Shown one piece after another: positions 9,305-18,610 of a DNA stretch of 64,000 bases (positions are counted from its first letter, which is position 1; every line of letters begins with the position of its first letter). Source of the stretch: Bradyrhizobium diazoefficiens (GTDB lineage Bacteria > Pseudomonadota > Alphaproteobacteria > Rhizobiales > Xanthobacteraceae); assembly GCF_016599855.1 (NCBI RefSeq), contig NZ_CP067041.1, forward strand, positions 5,580,001 through 5,644,000, read 5' to 3'. Position numbers and translations under genes: made by a program. The notes beneath the pieces were generated by a model. The model worked only from the letters and a program-made list of their open reading frames with translations, had not been told where the DNA came from and searched no databases.

Positions 9305-10615
9305 TCAGCGGCTGGCGCGCCACAGCGCGATCCGGTCACGCATCCGATAGCCCTGAATGAAGGCAGGCATGAACCAGGGATTACCTCGATAGAACGGGAT
9401 GAAAGCCGGCGGCCGGAAGTCAAAGGCGGTGCGTGCCCGCTCCTCATGTCCCATCAGCTTGTGGGCCGCATGCATACCTACCCACGGCGCCCAGACCACG
9501 CCCGAACCGCAGAAGCCGGTGGCATAGACGACACCGTCCTTCTCGAAGATGCGGGGAATCATGTCGCGGTTCATGGCCACATTACCGAACCAACTGTGCG
9601 ACAGGCGAACGGCCTCCAGTTCCGGAAACAAATGGACGAGGCCCTTGCGCAGAAGCAGCTTCGGAGCCACGGGATCGCCGACGCGGGAGCTGTCGCGGCC
9701 GCCGAGCAGAATGCGTTTGCCATCGGGCGAAGGTCGGTAGTAGAAGCCGACCTCTCGGTTCTCGGTGATGGTCATGCGCTTCGGCATCAGCCGCGCCATG
9801 AGATCTGGCGCGAGCTCTTCGGTCGCAATGATCCGGCTGCGAACCGGGACCAGCCTGCGCCGGAGAAAGGGCACGGCGGCATCGGTATAACCGTTGGTAC
9901 AAACCAGCACCTGACGCGCCTGGATCGAGCTGGCCGCGGTCACGACGCGGAATCCGGAGCCATCCTTCTCTATCGAGATGACCGGCGTCCGTCCGTGGAC
10001 TGCCAAGCCCGAAGCGAGCGCCACGCGAAGAAGTTCGGAGTGAAACTTCGCCGGGTGCAGCCCGCCGATATCCATCCGCACCGCGCCGCCGCGATAGACA
10101 TCCGTGCCGATGTACTTGCGCTGCTCGGCGTAGGAAACGGCATAAGCCTCGATCCCCAGCTTCTTCGCGAGCCTCTCGGCGGTACGCGCCGTGGCTTCGT
10201 ATTGTTCGTATCCGAACGCGCCTTTGAACTGTCCGACCGGCTGGAAGTCGCAGGCGAGCCCTTCCGTCCTGATGAAATCATACAGGAATTCGCGTGCGGT
10301 CTTGCCTTCCGCCTCGATTGCCAGCGCCCTCTCTTCGCCGAAGCGCCGCGTGAGCGTCGCGTAGTCAGGCCGGATGCTACCGCTGGTGATTCCGCCGTTG
10401 CGCGTCGAAGCGCCCTCACCCGGATCCATTGCGTCAAAAGCCGCGACCGAGCGTCCCTCGCGCGCCAGCACCAGACCGGCCGAAAGTCCGGCATAGCCCG
10501 CGCCCACAATCAGCACGTCGAGCGTCTTGGGCAATGGCTGTTGAGGCAGCGGCTTGGGCGGCGCGGCTTCCCACCAGTAGGGCGTCGCCTTCTCGTCAAC
10601 TCTGGGCGCGTGCAT
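9305..10615 (-). CDS. FAD-dependent oxidoreductase (DadA/PuuB-like)
   Basis: 436 residues; FAD-binding LIVGAGYAGLSAGLVLAR near residue 33, then GEGASTRNGGITSGSIRP, the short loop that surrounds the flavin in this branch of the DAO superfamily. The C-terminus ends with VVYATGFCGSGVVWAPWVG and a family-like tail of short aromatic motifs (NPWFMPAF). It is about 30% similar by eye to the neighbour at 5708-6985. It lies directly downstream of the ABC permease genes, so it probably acts on the imported substrate. The N-terminal extension WWEAAPPKPLPQ is common in relatives. The oxidised compound is unknown; amine or D-amino acid is most likely. Confidence 0.87.
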   Translation of the reverse strand: MHAPRVDEKATPYWWEAAPPKPLPQQPLPKTLDVLIVGAGYAGLSAGLVLAREGRSVAAFDAMDPGEGASTRNGGITSGSIRPDYATLTRRFGEERALAIEAEGKTAREFLYDFIRTEGLACDFQPVGQFKGAFGYEQYEATARTAERLAKKLGIEAYAVSYAEQRKYIGTDVYRGGAVRMDIGGLHPAKFHSELLRVALASGLAVHGRTPVISIEKDGSGFRVVTAASSIQARQVLVCTNGYTDAAVPFLRRRLVPVRSRIIATEELAPDLMARLMPKRMTITENREVGFYYRPSPDGKRILLGGRDSSRVGDPVAPKLLLRKGLVHLFPELEAVRLSHSWFGNVAMNRDMIPRIFEKDGVVYATGFCGSGVVWAPWVGMHAAHKLMGHEERARTAFDFRPPAFIPFYRGNPWFMPAFIQGYRMRDRIALWRASR

Positions 10616-10667
10616 GGCCTTTGCTTCTCTTATGTCTGCTATGTTCAGCCGTGGCTTCGTTCAATGC

Positions 10668-11546
10668 TCAAATGTGGTCGTTTCGCACGTCGAGAGCATC
10701 TCGCAGTCCGTCGCCGATGAAGTTGAAACTCGTCACCGCAATCGTAATTGCAGCACCGGGAATGATGGCGAGCCATGGAGCGCTCGCCAGGTACTGCTGG
10801 GCGCCGTTCAGCATGTTGCCCCAGCTGGGCAGCGGCGGCTGGATCCCGTAGCCGAGAAAGCTGATATAGGCTTCCAGAAGAATCGCACGGGCGACGGCCA
10901 GGCTTGCGGCGACGATGATCGGACCCATGGCATTGGGCAGGATCTCGCGGAACATGATATGGCTCCGGCTAAGCCCCACCATACGTGCAGCCTGGACAAA
11001 CTCGCGCTCGCGCAGCGAGCGAACCTCGGCCTCGACAATTCTGGCAGTTTCCATCCAACTCGTGACGGCAATGATGACGGTGATCATCACCGGACTGGGC
11101 CGCAGCGTTGCGGCCAGCGCCAACACGAGGAAGATCGAGGGATAGGATAGGAAGCCGTCCACCATGCGCATCAGCGACGCCCCGACCAGGCCGCCCCGAT
11201 AGCCTGCCGTCACGCCGACCAGCGTTCCGATCAGCGTCGACAGCAACATCGCGGAGAATCCCACCAGAAGTGAGACGCGCCCGGCCATCAATAGCCGCGC
11301 GGCCAGATCACGCCCCAACGGGTCGGTGCCGAGATAGTGGTGACCACTGAGAGGCGGAGCAAAGCGGGCGCGCAGATCGATGTGGAGGGAGTCGTAAGGC
11401 AACGCATAGGGGCCGACGACGCACGCCAGCACAAGCAGGGTAATCATCGCGATTCCCGCGAGCGCCAGATGATGGCGCGTGAAGCGGTTCACCGCACGGC
11501 TTTGCCACCAGCGGGACGGGGTTAGGTTCGCGGCGATGACGGTCAT
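10668..11546 (-). CDS. ABC transporter permease (DppC-like)
   Basis: 292 residues with an N-terminal membrane segment (LALAGIAMITLLVLACVV) followed by the periplasmic loop HYLGTDPLGRDLAARLL, a hallmark of DppC/OppC permeases. The EAA-type cytoplasmic loop is readable as REREFVQAARMVGLSRSHI. It forms the inner-membrane channel with the DppB-like permease 35 bp upstream. The four importer genes are adjacent and in one orientation, in the order ATPase, binding protein, DppB, DppC. The system belongs to the dipeptide/opine/nickel family; the operon context favours an amino compound or small peptide. Confidence 0.92.
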   Translation of the reverse strand: MTVIAANLTPSRWWQSRAVNRFTRHHLALAGIAMITLLVLACVVGPYALPYDSLHIDLRARFAPPLSGHHYLGTDPLGRDLAARLLMAGRVSLLVGFSAMLLSTLIGTLVGVTAGYRGGLVGASLMRMVDGFLSYPSIFLVLALAATLRPSPVMITVIIAVTSWMETARIVEAEVRSLREREFVQAARMVGLSRSHIMFREILPNAMGPIIVAASLAVARAILLEAYISFLGYGIQPPLPSWGNMLNGAQQYLASAPWLAIIPGAAITIAVTSFNFIGDGLRDALDVRNDHI

Positions 11547-11581
11547 AATGCGGCTCCTGTTAACGGCACGAACCTGCGTCT

Positions 11582-12532
11582 TCAGCTCAGGCGAATGCGC
11601 GGATCGACGACAGCGACAACGATGTCTGCGATCAGGTTGCCCAGCACGACCAGGATGGCCGAGAATATCAACAGCCCCATCACGACCGGATAGTCACTGT
11701 AACCGAGGCTGTCGAGGAACAACCGACCCATTCCCGGCCAGGTAAAGACGGTCTCGGTGACCAATGCTCCCGTCAGAAGGCTGGGCAGCTGCACCCCTGC
11801 CAGCGTGATCATCGGCAACAGCGCATTGCCGACGACATGCTTCAGCAGGATGCGGCGCTCGCTGACGCCCTTGGCGCGAGCCGTCTTGACGAAATCCTGG
11901 GTTAGCGCATCGAGCGTCGCCGTGCGCATGTAGCGGCTCCAGATCGCGACATGAACCAGCGATAGCACCAGGCTCGGCAAAATCAGGTGATGCAGATAGT
12001 CCAGCACCGAGCCGTCGCCGATCGCGTACATGTTTCCTGCTGGAACCCACCCGAGCTTCAGCGTGAAGATGTAGATGCCGATGAGCCCAAACCAGAAAGT
12101 CGGCACCGATAGTGCGACCATGGCGCCCACCGTCGCGCAGTAGTCGAAGAGGGAATAGCGGTGGGTGGCACCGCGAATTCCGATCCAGGAACCAATCCCG
12201 ATCGCCAACGCCGTGGACGTGCCCATCAGCAGCAGGGTCGCCAGGAGATGTCGGCTAATTACCTCCAGCACCGAAGAGCCATCACGGTAGGAGTGTCCCC
12301 AGTCGCCCTGAACCAGCCGCCAGGCCCAGTCGAGATACTGAATCCACAGCGGCCGGTTCAGCCCCAGTTGCTCCGAGAGTCGCTGGACGTCTTTCTGAGT
12401 CATGCCGGGATCGAGCCCGTATTGGGCGAGAGGACCGCCCGGCATGAGGTTAAGAACCGTGAAGCCGATGATCGAGACGATCACCAGCAGCAGGATGCTC
12501 TGCGAAAGACGATTGAGCAGGAACCCGGGCAT
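11582..12532 (-). CDS. ABC transporter permease (DppB-like)
   Basis: 316 residues. The N-terminus FLLNRLSQSILLLVIVSIIG and following LNLMPGGPLAQYG are characteristic of DppB permeases, as are GLNRPLWIQYLDW and the EAA loop DFVKTARAKGVSERRILLKH. Six or so membrane segments are visible. It pairs with the DppC-like permease downstream. A 64-bp gap separates it from the solute-binding protein gene; no terminator is visible, so one transcript is likely. Confidence 0.92.
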   Translation of the reverse strand: MPGFLLNRLSQSILLLVIVSIIGFTVLNLMPGGPLAQYGLDPGMTQKDVQRLSEQLGLNRPLWIQYLDWAWRLVQGDWGHSYRDGSSVLEVISRHLLATLLLMGTSTALAIGIGSWIGIRGATHRYSLFDYCATVGAMVALSVPTFWFGLIGIYIFTLKLGWVPAGNMYAIGDGSVLDYLHHLILPSLVLSLVHVAIWSRYMRTATLDALTQDFVKTARAKGVSERRILLKHVVGNALLPMITLAGVQLPSLLTGALVTETVFTWPGMGRLFLDSLGYSDYPVVMGLLIFSAILVVLGNLIADIVVAVVDPRIRLS

Positions 12533-12596
12533 TCGAGCCCTCCATTAGCGTGACAAGACCATCCGCCGCCGTCCTTGCAGGTCCGGCGGCAGGACA

Positions 12597-14267
12597 TCAG
12601 CTCGCCCAGTACCAAGCCAGCGCGTTCCAGGATTCCGTGCGCGTGTTGCCGTTCGGAACGAATCCGTTGATCCCCTTCTTGAGACCTTCGACCGCATTGC
12701 TCTGGTACAGCGGAAGGAAGGGCAGGTCGCGACGGACAAGTTCCTGGACGCGATAGTAGATGGCGCGCCGGGCCTCCGGATCGAAGGTGCGCGCGCCCTT
12801 GTCGAGCAAGGCATCGACCTCCGGATTTGCATACTGCGCATTGTTCGAGCCACGACCGCCCTTCGCTGCAATCGAACGCGAATGCAGGCGATTGGTGACA
12901 TCCGGGTCAGCGCCGATCAGATACGTGCTGCCGACGATGACGGAATCGAACTGCGATTGCATCCAAAACTCGCCCCACATCACCGCGGCGGGCAGGTTCG
13001 ATATCTTCATCTCGACGCCCAATTGCGCAAACGTCTGTTGCAGGAACTGTTGCACCTGTTCGCGAAGGGGATCGCCTGACGTGGTCGAATTGGTAAAAGA
13101 CAGACGAACGCCGTTCCTGGTACGAATGCCGTCGGATCCCAGCGTCCAGCCGGCCTTGTCGAGAATCTGGCCCGCACGGTTCAAGTTGAATTCGTGCAGC
13201 GGCAGATTGGGATCAAAGTAGAAGGACTGTCTTGGCATGAAGGTCTCTGTCGGAGACGGCACTCCGTAGTAGAGACCTTGGATGATTGCTTCCTTGTCGA
13301 TCGCGGCATAGAGGGCCTCGCGGACTGCAAGGTCCTTGAACTGCGGACGCTCGAGATTCAGGTAAAAGGATTCGAATGCGGTCCTTGGGACCAGCGTCAC
13401 CACGCGGTTCGGCAGGGTCTTGGCTTCTCCGTAGTGGTCCGGAGTGATGTAGGGTTGACCCACGAGATCCACGTCGCCGCTCTTGAACTGAGTATAGAGC
13501 ACGGTGAGATCTGGAATGTATTTGAAGACCAGCTTCTCGATGTGAGGGCCTTCACCGAAATAATCCGGGTTTGCCACGAGCTCGAGATGATCGCCGGCGA
13601 CTCGCTGGCCCCATTTGAACGGACCAGTGCCGACCGGAGCCTGATTAAAGGCGGCGTTGTTAGGATTGGCCTCCTTCTCGAGGATGTGCTTTGGCACGAT
13701 GAAAGTTTCGGTCAGGAACGACAAATACGGTGCAAAGGCCTCTTCCATTCGCCACGAGATCTCCGTGGGCGAGATCACCGTGATGTCACGCACGAGGGCG
13801 TGGCCGGCCGTGCGCCAACTCCGGAAGTTGGGGTTCGTGATCAGTTCGAGAGTGAACTTCACGTCCTCGGCGCTGAAGGGCTTTCCATCGTGCCAGCGGA
13901 CATCGTCACGTAAACGAAGGCGCCATTTGAGACCGTCCTCCGAAATCCCGCCATTCTTTTGGTTCGGCACTTCCACGGCAAGATTGGGCTGGATAACCCC
14001 TTGGGGATCGATACGGAAGAGCGCGTCGAACACCGAAAAATGCACGCCGTCGTCGACTTCAATGTGTACCATCAGCGGATTGAAGACGGTCGGCTCTTGT
14101 CCAAGTCCGACGATCACGCGGCCGGTTGGTTTTGCCGGAGCGGTGCGCGCGAGGACAGGCTCGCCCAATAGATTGGGTGCGATGACGCCGGCAGCTCCGC
14201 CGATCGCCATCATTCGCAGAGCATCGCGTCGCGAGTAGTTCGATGTAGTCGCGGGACGCTTGGTCAT
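12597..14267 (-). CDS. ABC transporter substrate-binding protein (peptide/opine family 5)
   Basis: 556 residues, the usual size for family 5 (DppA/OppA) binding proteins. The N-terminus SRRDALRMMAIGGAAG is a twin-arginine-type export signal. Family segments include VIVGLGQEPTVFNPLMV, LRDDVRWHDGKPFSAEDVKFT, PVGTGPFKWGQRV and DLAVREALYAAIDKEAII. It captures the substrate in the periplasm for the adjacent permeases. The start overlaps the stop of the ATPase gene by 4 bp. Binding preference within this family (dipeptides, opines, nickel, glutathione) cannot be predicted from these motifs. Confidence 0.92.
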   Translation of the reverse strand: MTKRPATTSNYSRRDALRMMAIGGAAGVIAPNLLGEPVLARTAPAKPTGRVIVGLGQEPTVFNPLMVHIEVDDGVHFSVFDALFRIDPQGVIQPNLAVEVPNQKNGGISEDGLKWRLRLRDDVRWHDGKPFSAEDVKFTLELITNPNFRSWRTAGHALVRDITVISPTEISWRMEEAFAPYLSFLTETFIVPKHILEKEANPNNAAFNQAPVGTGPFKWGQRVAGDHLELVANPDYFGEGPHIEKLVFKYIPDLTVLYTQFKSGDVDLVGQPYITPDHYGEAKTLPNRVVTLVPRTAFESFYLNLERPQFKDLAVREALYAAIDKEAIIQGLYYGVPSPTETFMPRQSFYFDPNLPLHEFNLNRAGQILDKAGWTLGSDGIRTRNGVRLSFTNSTTSGDPLREQVQQFLQQTFAQLGVEMKISNLPAAVMWGEFWMQSQFDSVIVGSTYLIGADPDVTNRLHSRSIAAKGGRGSNNAQYANPEVDALLDKGARTFDPEARRAIYYRVQELVRRDLPFLPLYQSNAVEGLKKGINGFVPNGNTRTESWNALAWYWAS

Positions 14268-15952
14268 AACATCTCTCCTCCCTTGTGGTGTCCGTAGCGT
14301 TCATCTTGCGGCATACTTCCGGGCTGCTCCCCCGGGATCGCTGCCACCAGTTCTCGCGTATAGGTGGACTTCGGGTCGAGGAAGATCTGGGACGGCGGTC
14401 CGCGTTCCACGATTTGTCCTCGATGCATGACTGCGATTTCATCGCAGATCTGGCTTGCGACGCGCAGATCATGCGTGATGAAAATCATCGAGACACCCGT
14501 CTCCCGCTGAATCTGGTCCAGCAGCTTCAAGATCTGGGCCTGGATCGATACGTCAAGTGCAGAGACCGCCTCGTCGGCGATCAGCAATTTTGGTTTGAAC
14601 ATCAGCCCCCGGGCGATACCGATGCGCTGGCGCTGCCCGCCGGAGAACTCGTGCGGATAGCGGTCAAAGGCTCCTGGATCCAGGCCGACATGAGACAGAA
14701 GCTCCCGCGCCCGTTGGCAAGCCTCGCCGTAGGACATCCCATGCGCGACCGGCCCGACCGTGAGAATGTGTCCGACCGTCGATCGCGGATTGAGCGACGC
14801 AAAAGGATCCTGGAAGATCATCTGGATTTTTGGCCGCAGAGACCGAAACTCGGCTTCGGAAAGTTGGGCGACGTCGCGACCTTCGAACAGAATCGAGCCG
14901 CCGTCGCACTCCATTAGCTTGATCAGCAGGCGGCCGAGCGACGATTTGCCCGAACCGCTTTCTCCGACAACGCCAAGCGTACGGCCCGACGTGAGGTCGA
15001 ACGAGACTCCGCTGACCGCAGGCACGATGCGCTGCGTACCGAAAAGCGCGCTGCCGCTGCGATAGGTCTTCACCAGACACTCGACCTTCAGGACGGACGC
15101 CGTGGGCGCGGCTTCCAGAGCAATGCGGTCTTCGCCGGTGAGGCGCGGCACGGCCGCGATCAGGCGCCGGGTATACAGGTGGCTGGGGGACTTCAGCACC
15201 TGCTCGGCACTGCCCTGCTCGACGCAACGGCCCTTCTCCATGACCACAACGGAATCGGCGATCTCCGCCACAACCCCGAAGTCATGGGTGATGAACATGA
15301 CGCTCATTCCCTTGCGGCGCTGAATGTCGCGGATCAATCGCAGGATCTGCGCCTGGGTGGTCACGTCCAGTGCGGTGGTCGGCTCGTCTGCGATCAGGAT
15401 TGCGGGCTCAAGAGCCAGAGCCATGGCGATCATCACCCGCTGCCGCTGCCCGCCCGAAAGCCGAAATGGATATTGGTGGTACATGAGCTGCGGGTCGGGC
15501 AGACCCACTTCAACCAACAAGTCTATGGCCCGGCTGCGACGCGATTTCGGCGTTCCCACGTCGTGCGCCGCCATCACTTCCTCGATCTGCGCACCCACGG
15601 TCATCAGCGGGTTAAGTGCCGAAAGAGGGTCTTGAAAGATCATCGACACGACGCGGCCGCGCAGGCTGCGGAGCTGATCGGACGAGAGGCCTACGATGTT
15701 CATCCCATTCAGGTGAATCGCACCCGAAGAGACGCGGATCACCCTTGGCAGAAGCCCCATGATCGCATTGGCCGTAACCGACTTGCCCGATCCGGATTCC
15801 CCGATGATGCACAGGATCTGACCGCGCTTCAGATCGAAGGAGATGCTCTCGACGGCATAGGCCCGCTCCATTCCTCCCGGCAGACTTACGCTCAGGTCGC
15901 GCACCGAGAGCGCAACATCCGCGGGAGCTGCAGCCTGCACGTCAGACGCCAT
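14264..15952 (-). CDS. Fused dipeptide-type ABC transporter ATPase (DppD-DppF)
   Basis: 562 residues containing two complete ATPase halves. The first has Walker [14 protein letters not shown], signature [15 protein letters not shown] and Walker [12 protein letters not shown]. The second has [29 protein letters not shown] and [11 protein letters not shown], preceded by a family linker ending in ALFGTQ. Single-chain DppD-F fusions are common in Alphaproteobacteria. The ATG at 15952 is preceded by GGGGAGG at 8-nt spacing; the 46-residue upstream extension is compositionally odd and was rejected. It is the first gene of the minus-strand catabolic operon, so the promoter should lie in the gap to its right. 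Confidence 0.93.
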   Translation of the reverse strand: MASDVQAAAPADVALSVRDLSVSLPGGMERAYAVESISFDLKRGQILCIIGESGSGKSVTANAIMGLLPRVIRVSSGAIHLNGMNIVGLSSDQLRSLRGRVVSMIFQDPLSALNPLMTVGAQIEEVMAAHDVGTPKSRRSRAIDLLVEVGLPDPQLMYHQYPFRLSGGQRQRVMIAMALALEPAILIADEPTTALDVTTQAQILRLIRDIQRRKGMSVMFITHDFGVVAEIADSVVVMEKGRCVEQGSAEQVLKSPSHLYTRRLIAAVPRLTGEDRIALEAAPTASVLKVECLVKTYRSGSALFGTQRIVPAVSGVSFDLTSGRTLGVVGESGSGKSSLGRLLIKLMECDGGSILFEGRDVAQLSEAEFRSLRPKIQMIFQDPFASLNPRSTVGHILTVGPVAHGMSYGEACQRARELLSHVGLDPGAFDRYPHEFSGGQRQRIGIARGLMFKPKLLIADEAVSALDVSIQAQILKLLDQIQRETGVSMIFITHDLRVASQICDEIAVMHRGQIVERGPPSQIFLDPKSTYTRELVAAIPGEQPGSMPQDERYGHHKGGEML

Positions 15953-16622
15953 GAGACTATCCTCCCCTTTCGACGGAGTCCGGTGATGCTGCTGCGGGCC
16001 GAGTCTTCGGTCCCTTACGTCCCGACGCTCCTTGGACAACTCGACAACTCGCGGCCCAACCTGCCATTCGCTCATTGGAAGCTCCGGCATGATTCAGGCT
16101 TTCTTGGCCAATAAGCAAGAGCTGCTCGGAGCGCGCAGCGCCCAAATCGGCCGCCTTCATCGAGGCGAAGCTGGCATTGCGCCGCTGTCATGGCTTGATC
16201 TCTTCCGAGAAGGTCACTTCCTGGACAAGGCTCATGCAGTTCGCCTCCACGGACTTCGACCTATCGATCGAGATTGCGTATGTTCTGCCGATCTTGACGA
16301 GTTGCGTCATCCTGGAGTCGTCGAAACGCGGCATTCGAGCAGCACGAACTTCTGAAAACGAAGTCCGATTTGGCATTTCAGTCTGTGCGCCAAGCCTGAC
16401 GATGCGTGCTGGATCAGTGCCCGACGCGCAGCGGATGACGCGATTGCGCAAAGCGTGCGGCTCTCCACACCTGCGAGACGCGGTACAAGCGAACTATCCT
16501 CGCAATAATTGCCTGCGCCGAAGGCAGCAAACCGCAGGATATTCCGTCCAATCACGAAACTCGGCGGGGGCCTGCCGCAATTCCGCGCTTAGGATGCGGC
16601 AGCCACCGGAGGTCCCGCCGAA
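15953..16622. other. 670-bp divergent intergenic region, probable promoters
   Basis: It separates the leftward importer/catabolic operon from a rightward FAD oxidoreductase and should carry both promoters. A minus-strand frame at 16188-16451 (87 codons) contains RMTQLVKIGRTYAISIDRSK, but its N-terminal half looks like noise and no ribosome-binding site is clear, so I do not call it a gene. No obvious RNA gene or repeat is visible. An Lrp-type regulator is encoded nearby at 18059 and could bind here. Confidence 0.4.
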
Positions 16623-17948
16623 ATGAGCGCGCCGCTCATGCATATCGAATCCAGTCCATCCCTGCCTCAAGAGGCCGACGTCGTCGTCATCGGCGGCGGA
16701 GTGGTGGGCGTGTTCACGAGTTATTATCTCGCCCGCCGCGGTCTCAACGTCGCGTTGCTCGAAAAGGGCCGCATTGCCGCCGAGCAGTCCAGCCGCAACT
16801 GGGGATGGTGCCGCCAGCAGAACCGTGATGCGCGCGAGCTGCCAATTGCAACCAAGAGCCTCCACCTCTGGGAGCGAGTTGCCCAGGAGACCGGTGAAGA
16901 TGCGGGCTTTCGCCGCTGCGGCCTGCTGTATTTGTCGAACGACGAAAATGAGCTGGCGGGCTGGGCAAAGTGGCGAGAGTTCGCCAGGTCCGTCGGCGTC
17001 ACAACGCACATGTTGAGCGCGGAAGAGGCGAACGAGAGAGGCAAGGCGACCGGCCGGAAGTGGAAAGGCGGCGTCTTCTCTCCAACCGATGGGACGGCAG
17101 ATCCTTCGAAGGCCGTGCCCGTCGCCGCACGTGCGATCATGGCGGCGGGTGGCACTGTGCACCAGCATTGCGCGGCGCGCGGCGTAGAGCTTACTGCGGG
17201 CCGGGTCAGCGGAGTGGTAACGGAAGCCGGCACGATCCGGACGAAGACGGCGGTTATGGCTGGGGGCGCGTGGGCCTCTTCTTTCTGCAACCAGCTTGGA
17301 ATTCGTTTCCCGCAGGCCTCCGTGCGTCAGTCCATTCTCGCTGTGGCCCCTGGGGCGGCAGGCCTGCCTGATGCCCTGCATACCGCGCTCGTGTCGCTCA
17401 CGCGGCGCAGCAACGGCGGATACACGCTGGCCATTAGCGGGCGCGCGCGAGTCGATCCCACTCCGCAGCAATTCAGGTTCGCCCGCGAATTCCTGCCGAT
17501 GTTCGCCCGCCGCTGGCGAAGTCTTGCCCCGGGAGCGTTCGAGGGCTTTCAGCACGGCCATGAATCCCTGGCAAAATGGACGCTGGATCAGGTGACCCCG
17601 ATGGAGCTGAATCGGACACTCGATCCACGTCCCGACATGAGGCAGATACGGCTCACGCATCGTCGAGCCTGCGAATTGCTGCCGGAGCTCCGACGCGTCC
17701 CCATTTCGAACGTCTGGGCCGGCTACATCGATAGTACGCCCGATGGTGTTCCGGCTATCGGCGAAGTTGAATCGATCCCAGGCTTCATCCTTGCGGCGGG
17801 GTTTAGCGGCCACGGCTTCGGGATTGGCCCCGGCGCGGGACATTTAATCGCCGATATGATCACCGGTTGTGCCCCGATCGTCGACCCGCGACCCTACCGG
17901 CCGGAGCGTCTAAAGATGGGCGCCTGGGGCAAGGTCGCCGAGTTCTAG
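16623..17948 (+). CDS. FAD-dependent oxidoreductase (third DAO-superfamily paralogue)
   Basis: 441 residues. The FAD site is DVVVIGGGVVGVFTSYYLAR, with QSSRNWGWCRQQNRD as flavin-surrounding loop and GFSGHGFGIGPGAGHLIADM at the C-terminus. This branch is often found with amino-acid, opine or N-methylated amine catabolic genes. It is transcribed away from the importer operon and followed 110 bp later by an Lrp/AsnC regulator on the same strand. It diverges from the other two FAD genes, so it may take a different substrate or oxidise a later intermediate. Specific activity is not assignable. Confidence 0.86.
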   Translation: MSAPLMHIESSPSLPQEADVVVIGGGVVGVFTSYYLARRGLNVALLEKGRIAAEQSSRNWGWCRQQNRDARELPIATKSLHLWERVAQETGEDAGFRRCGLLYLSNDENELAGWAKWREFARSVGVTTHMLSAEEANERGKATGRKWKGGVFSPTDGTADPSKAVPVAARAIMAAGGTVHQHCAARGVELTAGRVSGVVTEAGTIRTKTAVMAGGAWASSFCNQLGIRFPQASVRQSILAVAPGAAGLPDALHTALVSLTRRSNGGYTLAISGRARVDPTPQQFRFAREFLPMFARRWRSLAPGAFEGFQHGHESLAKWTLDQVTPMELNRTLDPRPDMRQIRLTHRRACELLPELRRVPISNVWAGYIDSTPDGVPAIGEVESIPGFILAAGFSGHGFGIGPGAGHLIADMITGCAPIVDPRPYRPERLKMGAWGKVAEF

Positions 17949-18058
17949 GAGCAGCTTCCACCCCCAGTGGGAATAGATGCCGGTTGATGCTATGACACTG
18001 CTATGACGCTGAAGCCTCAAAGCCTTGACACCGTTGGCACCCACCTCATGGCAACGCT

Positions 18059-18535
18059 ATGAAGCTCGATAAGATCGACATCAGGATTTTATGCGAACTG
18101 CAGAAGAATGGGCGGATTTCCAACGTCGAGCTCGCAGAGCTGATAAACCTTTCCCCGAGCCCGTGCCTGATGCGCGTCAAGAGGCTGCAGACAGAGGGCT
18201 TCATCACCGGCTATTCCGCGCAGATTGACGTTGCCAAGCTCGGACAAACGCTGACTGTCTTCGCCGAAATCACCTTGAAGAATCACCGGCAGATCGATTT
18301 CGCTCGCTTTCTCACGACGATCGAAAAGATCGATTCCGTCGTTGAATGCCATCTGGTTTCGGGCGGGTACGACTATCTCGTCAAGTTCATCACCGCAGGG
18401 ATCAGCGAATACCAGGCGGTCATGGAACGTCTCGTCGAAATGGATATCGGCATCGACAAATACTTCAGCTTCGTCGTGCTGAAGTCCCCGATCGTGAAAT
18501 CCCATCTGCCGCTCGAAAGCATATTCAATAGCTGA
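18059..18535 (+). CDS. Lrp/AsnC family transcriptional regulator
   Basis: 158 residues, a typical Lrp size. The N-terminal winged helix begins KLDKIDIRILCELQKNGRIS, with the recognition helix in LAELINLSPSPCLMRVKRLQ. The C-terminal RAM ligand domain follows (VVECHLVSGGYDYLVKF). Lrp/AsnC proteins sense amino acids and control their transport and catabolism, so this is the best candidate regulator for the surrounding operons. It lies convergent to the aminotransferase gene with a 75-bp gap. Confidence 0.92.
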   Translation: MKLDKIDIRILCELQKNGRISNVELAELINLSPSPCLMRVKRLQTEGFITGYSAQIDVAKLGQTLTVFAEITLKNHRQIDFARFLTTIEKIDSVVECHLVSGGYDYLVKFITAGISEYQAVMERLVEMDIGIDKYFSFVVLKSPIVKSHLPLESIFNS

Positions 18536-18610
18536 TGCACAATCCTCTACCTTGTTGAGGATACGGAACGGCACAGGCTGCACCCGCCCCCCGATCGGCA
18601 GGCGCAACGA

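Noticed and set aside
16188..16451. 87-codon minus-strand frame in the divergent gap
   Set aside because: Its second half looks protein-like, but there is no ribosome-binding site and the first half has random composition; not enough to call a gene.
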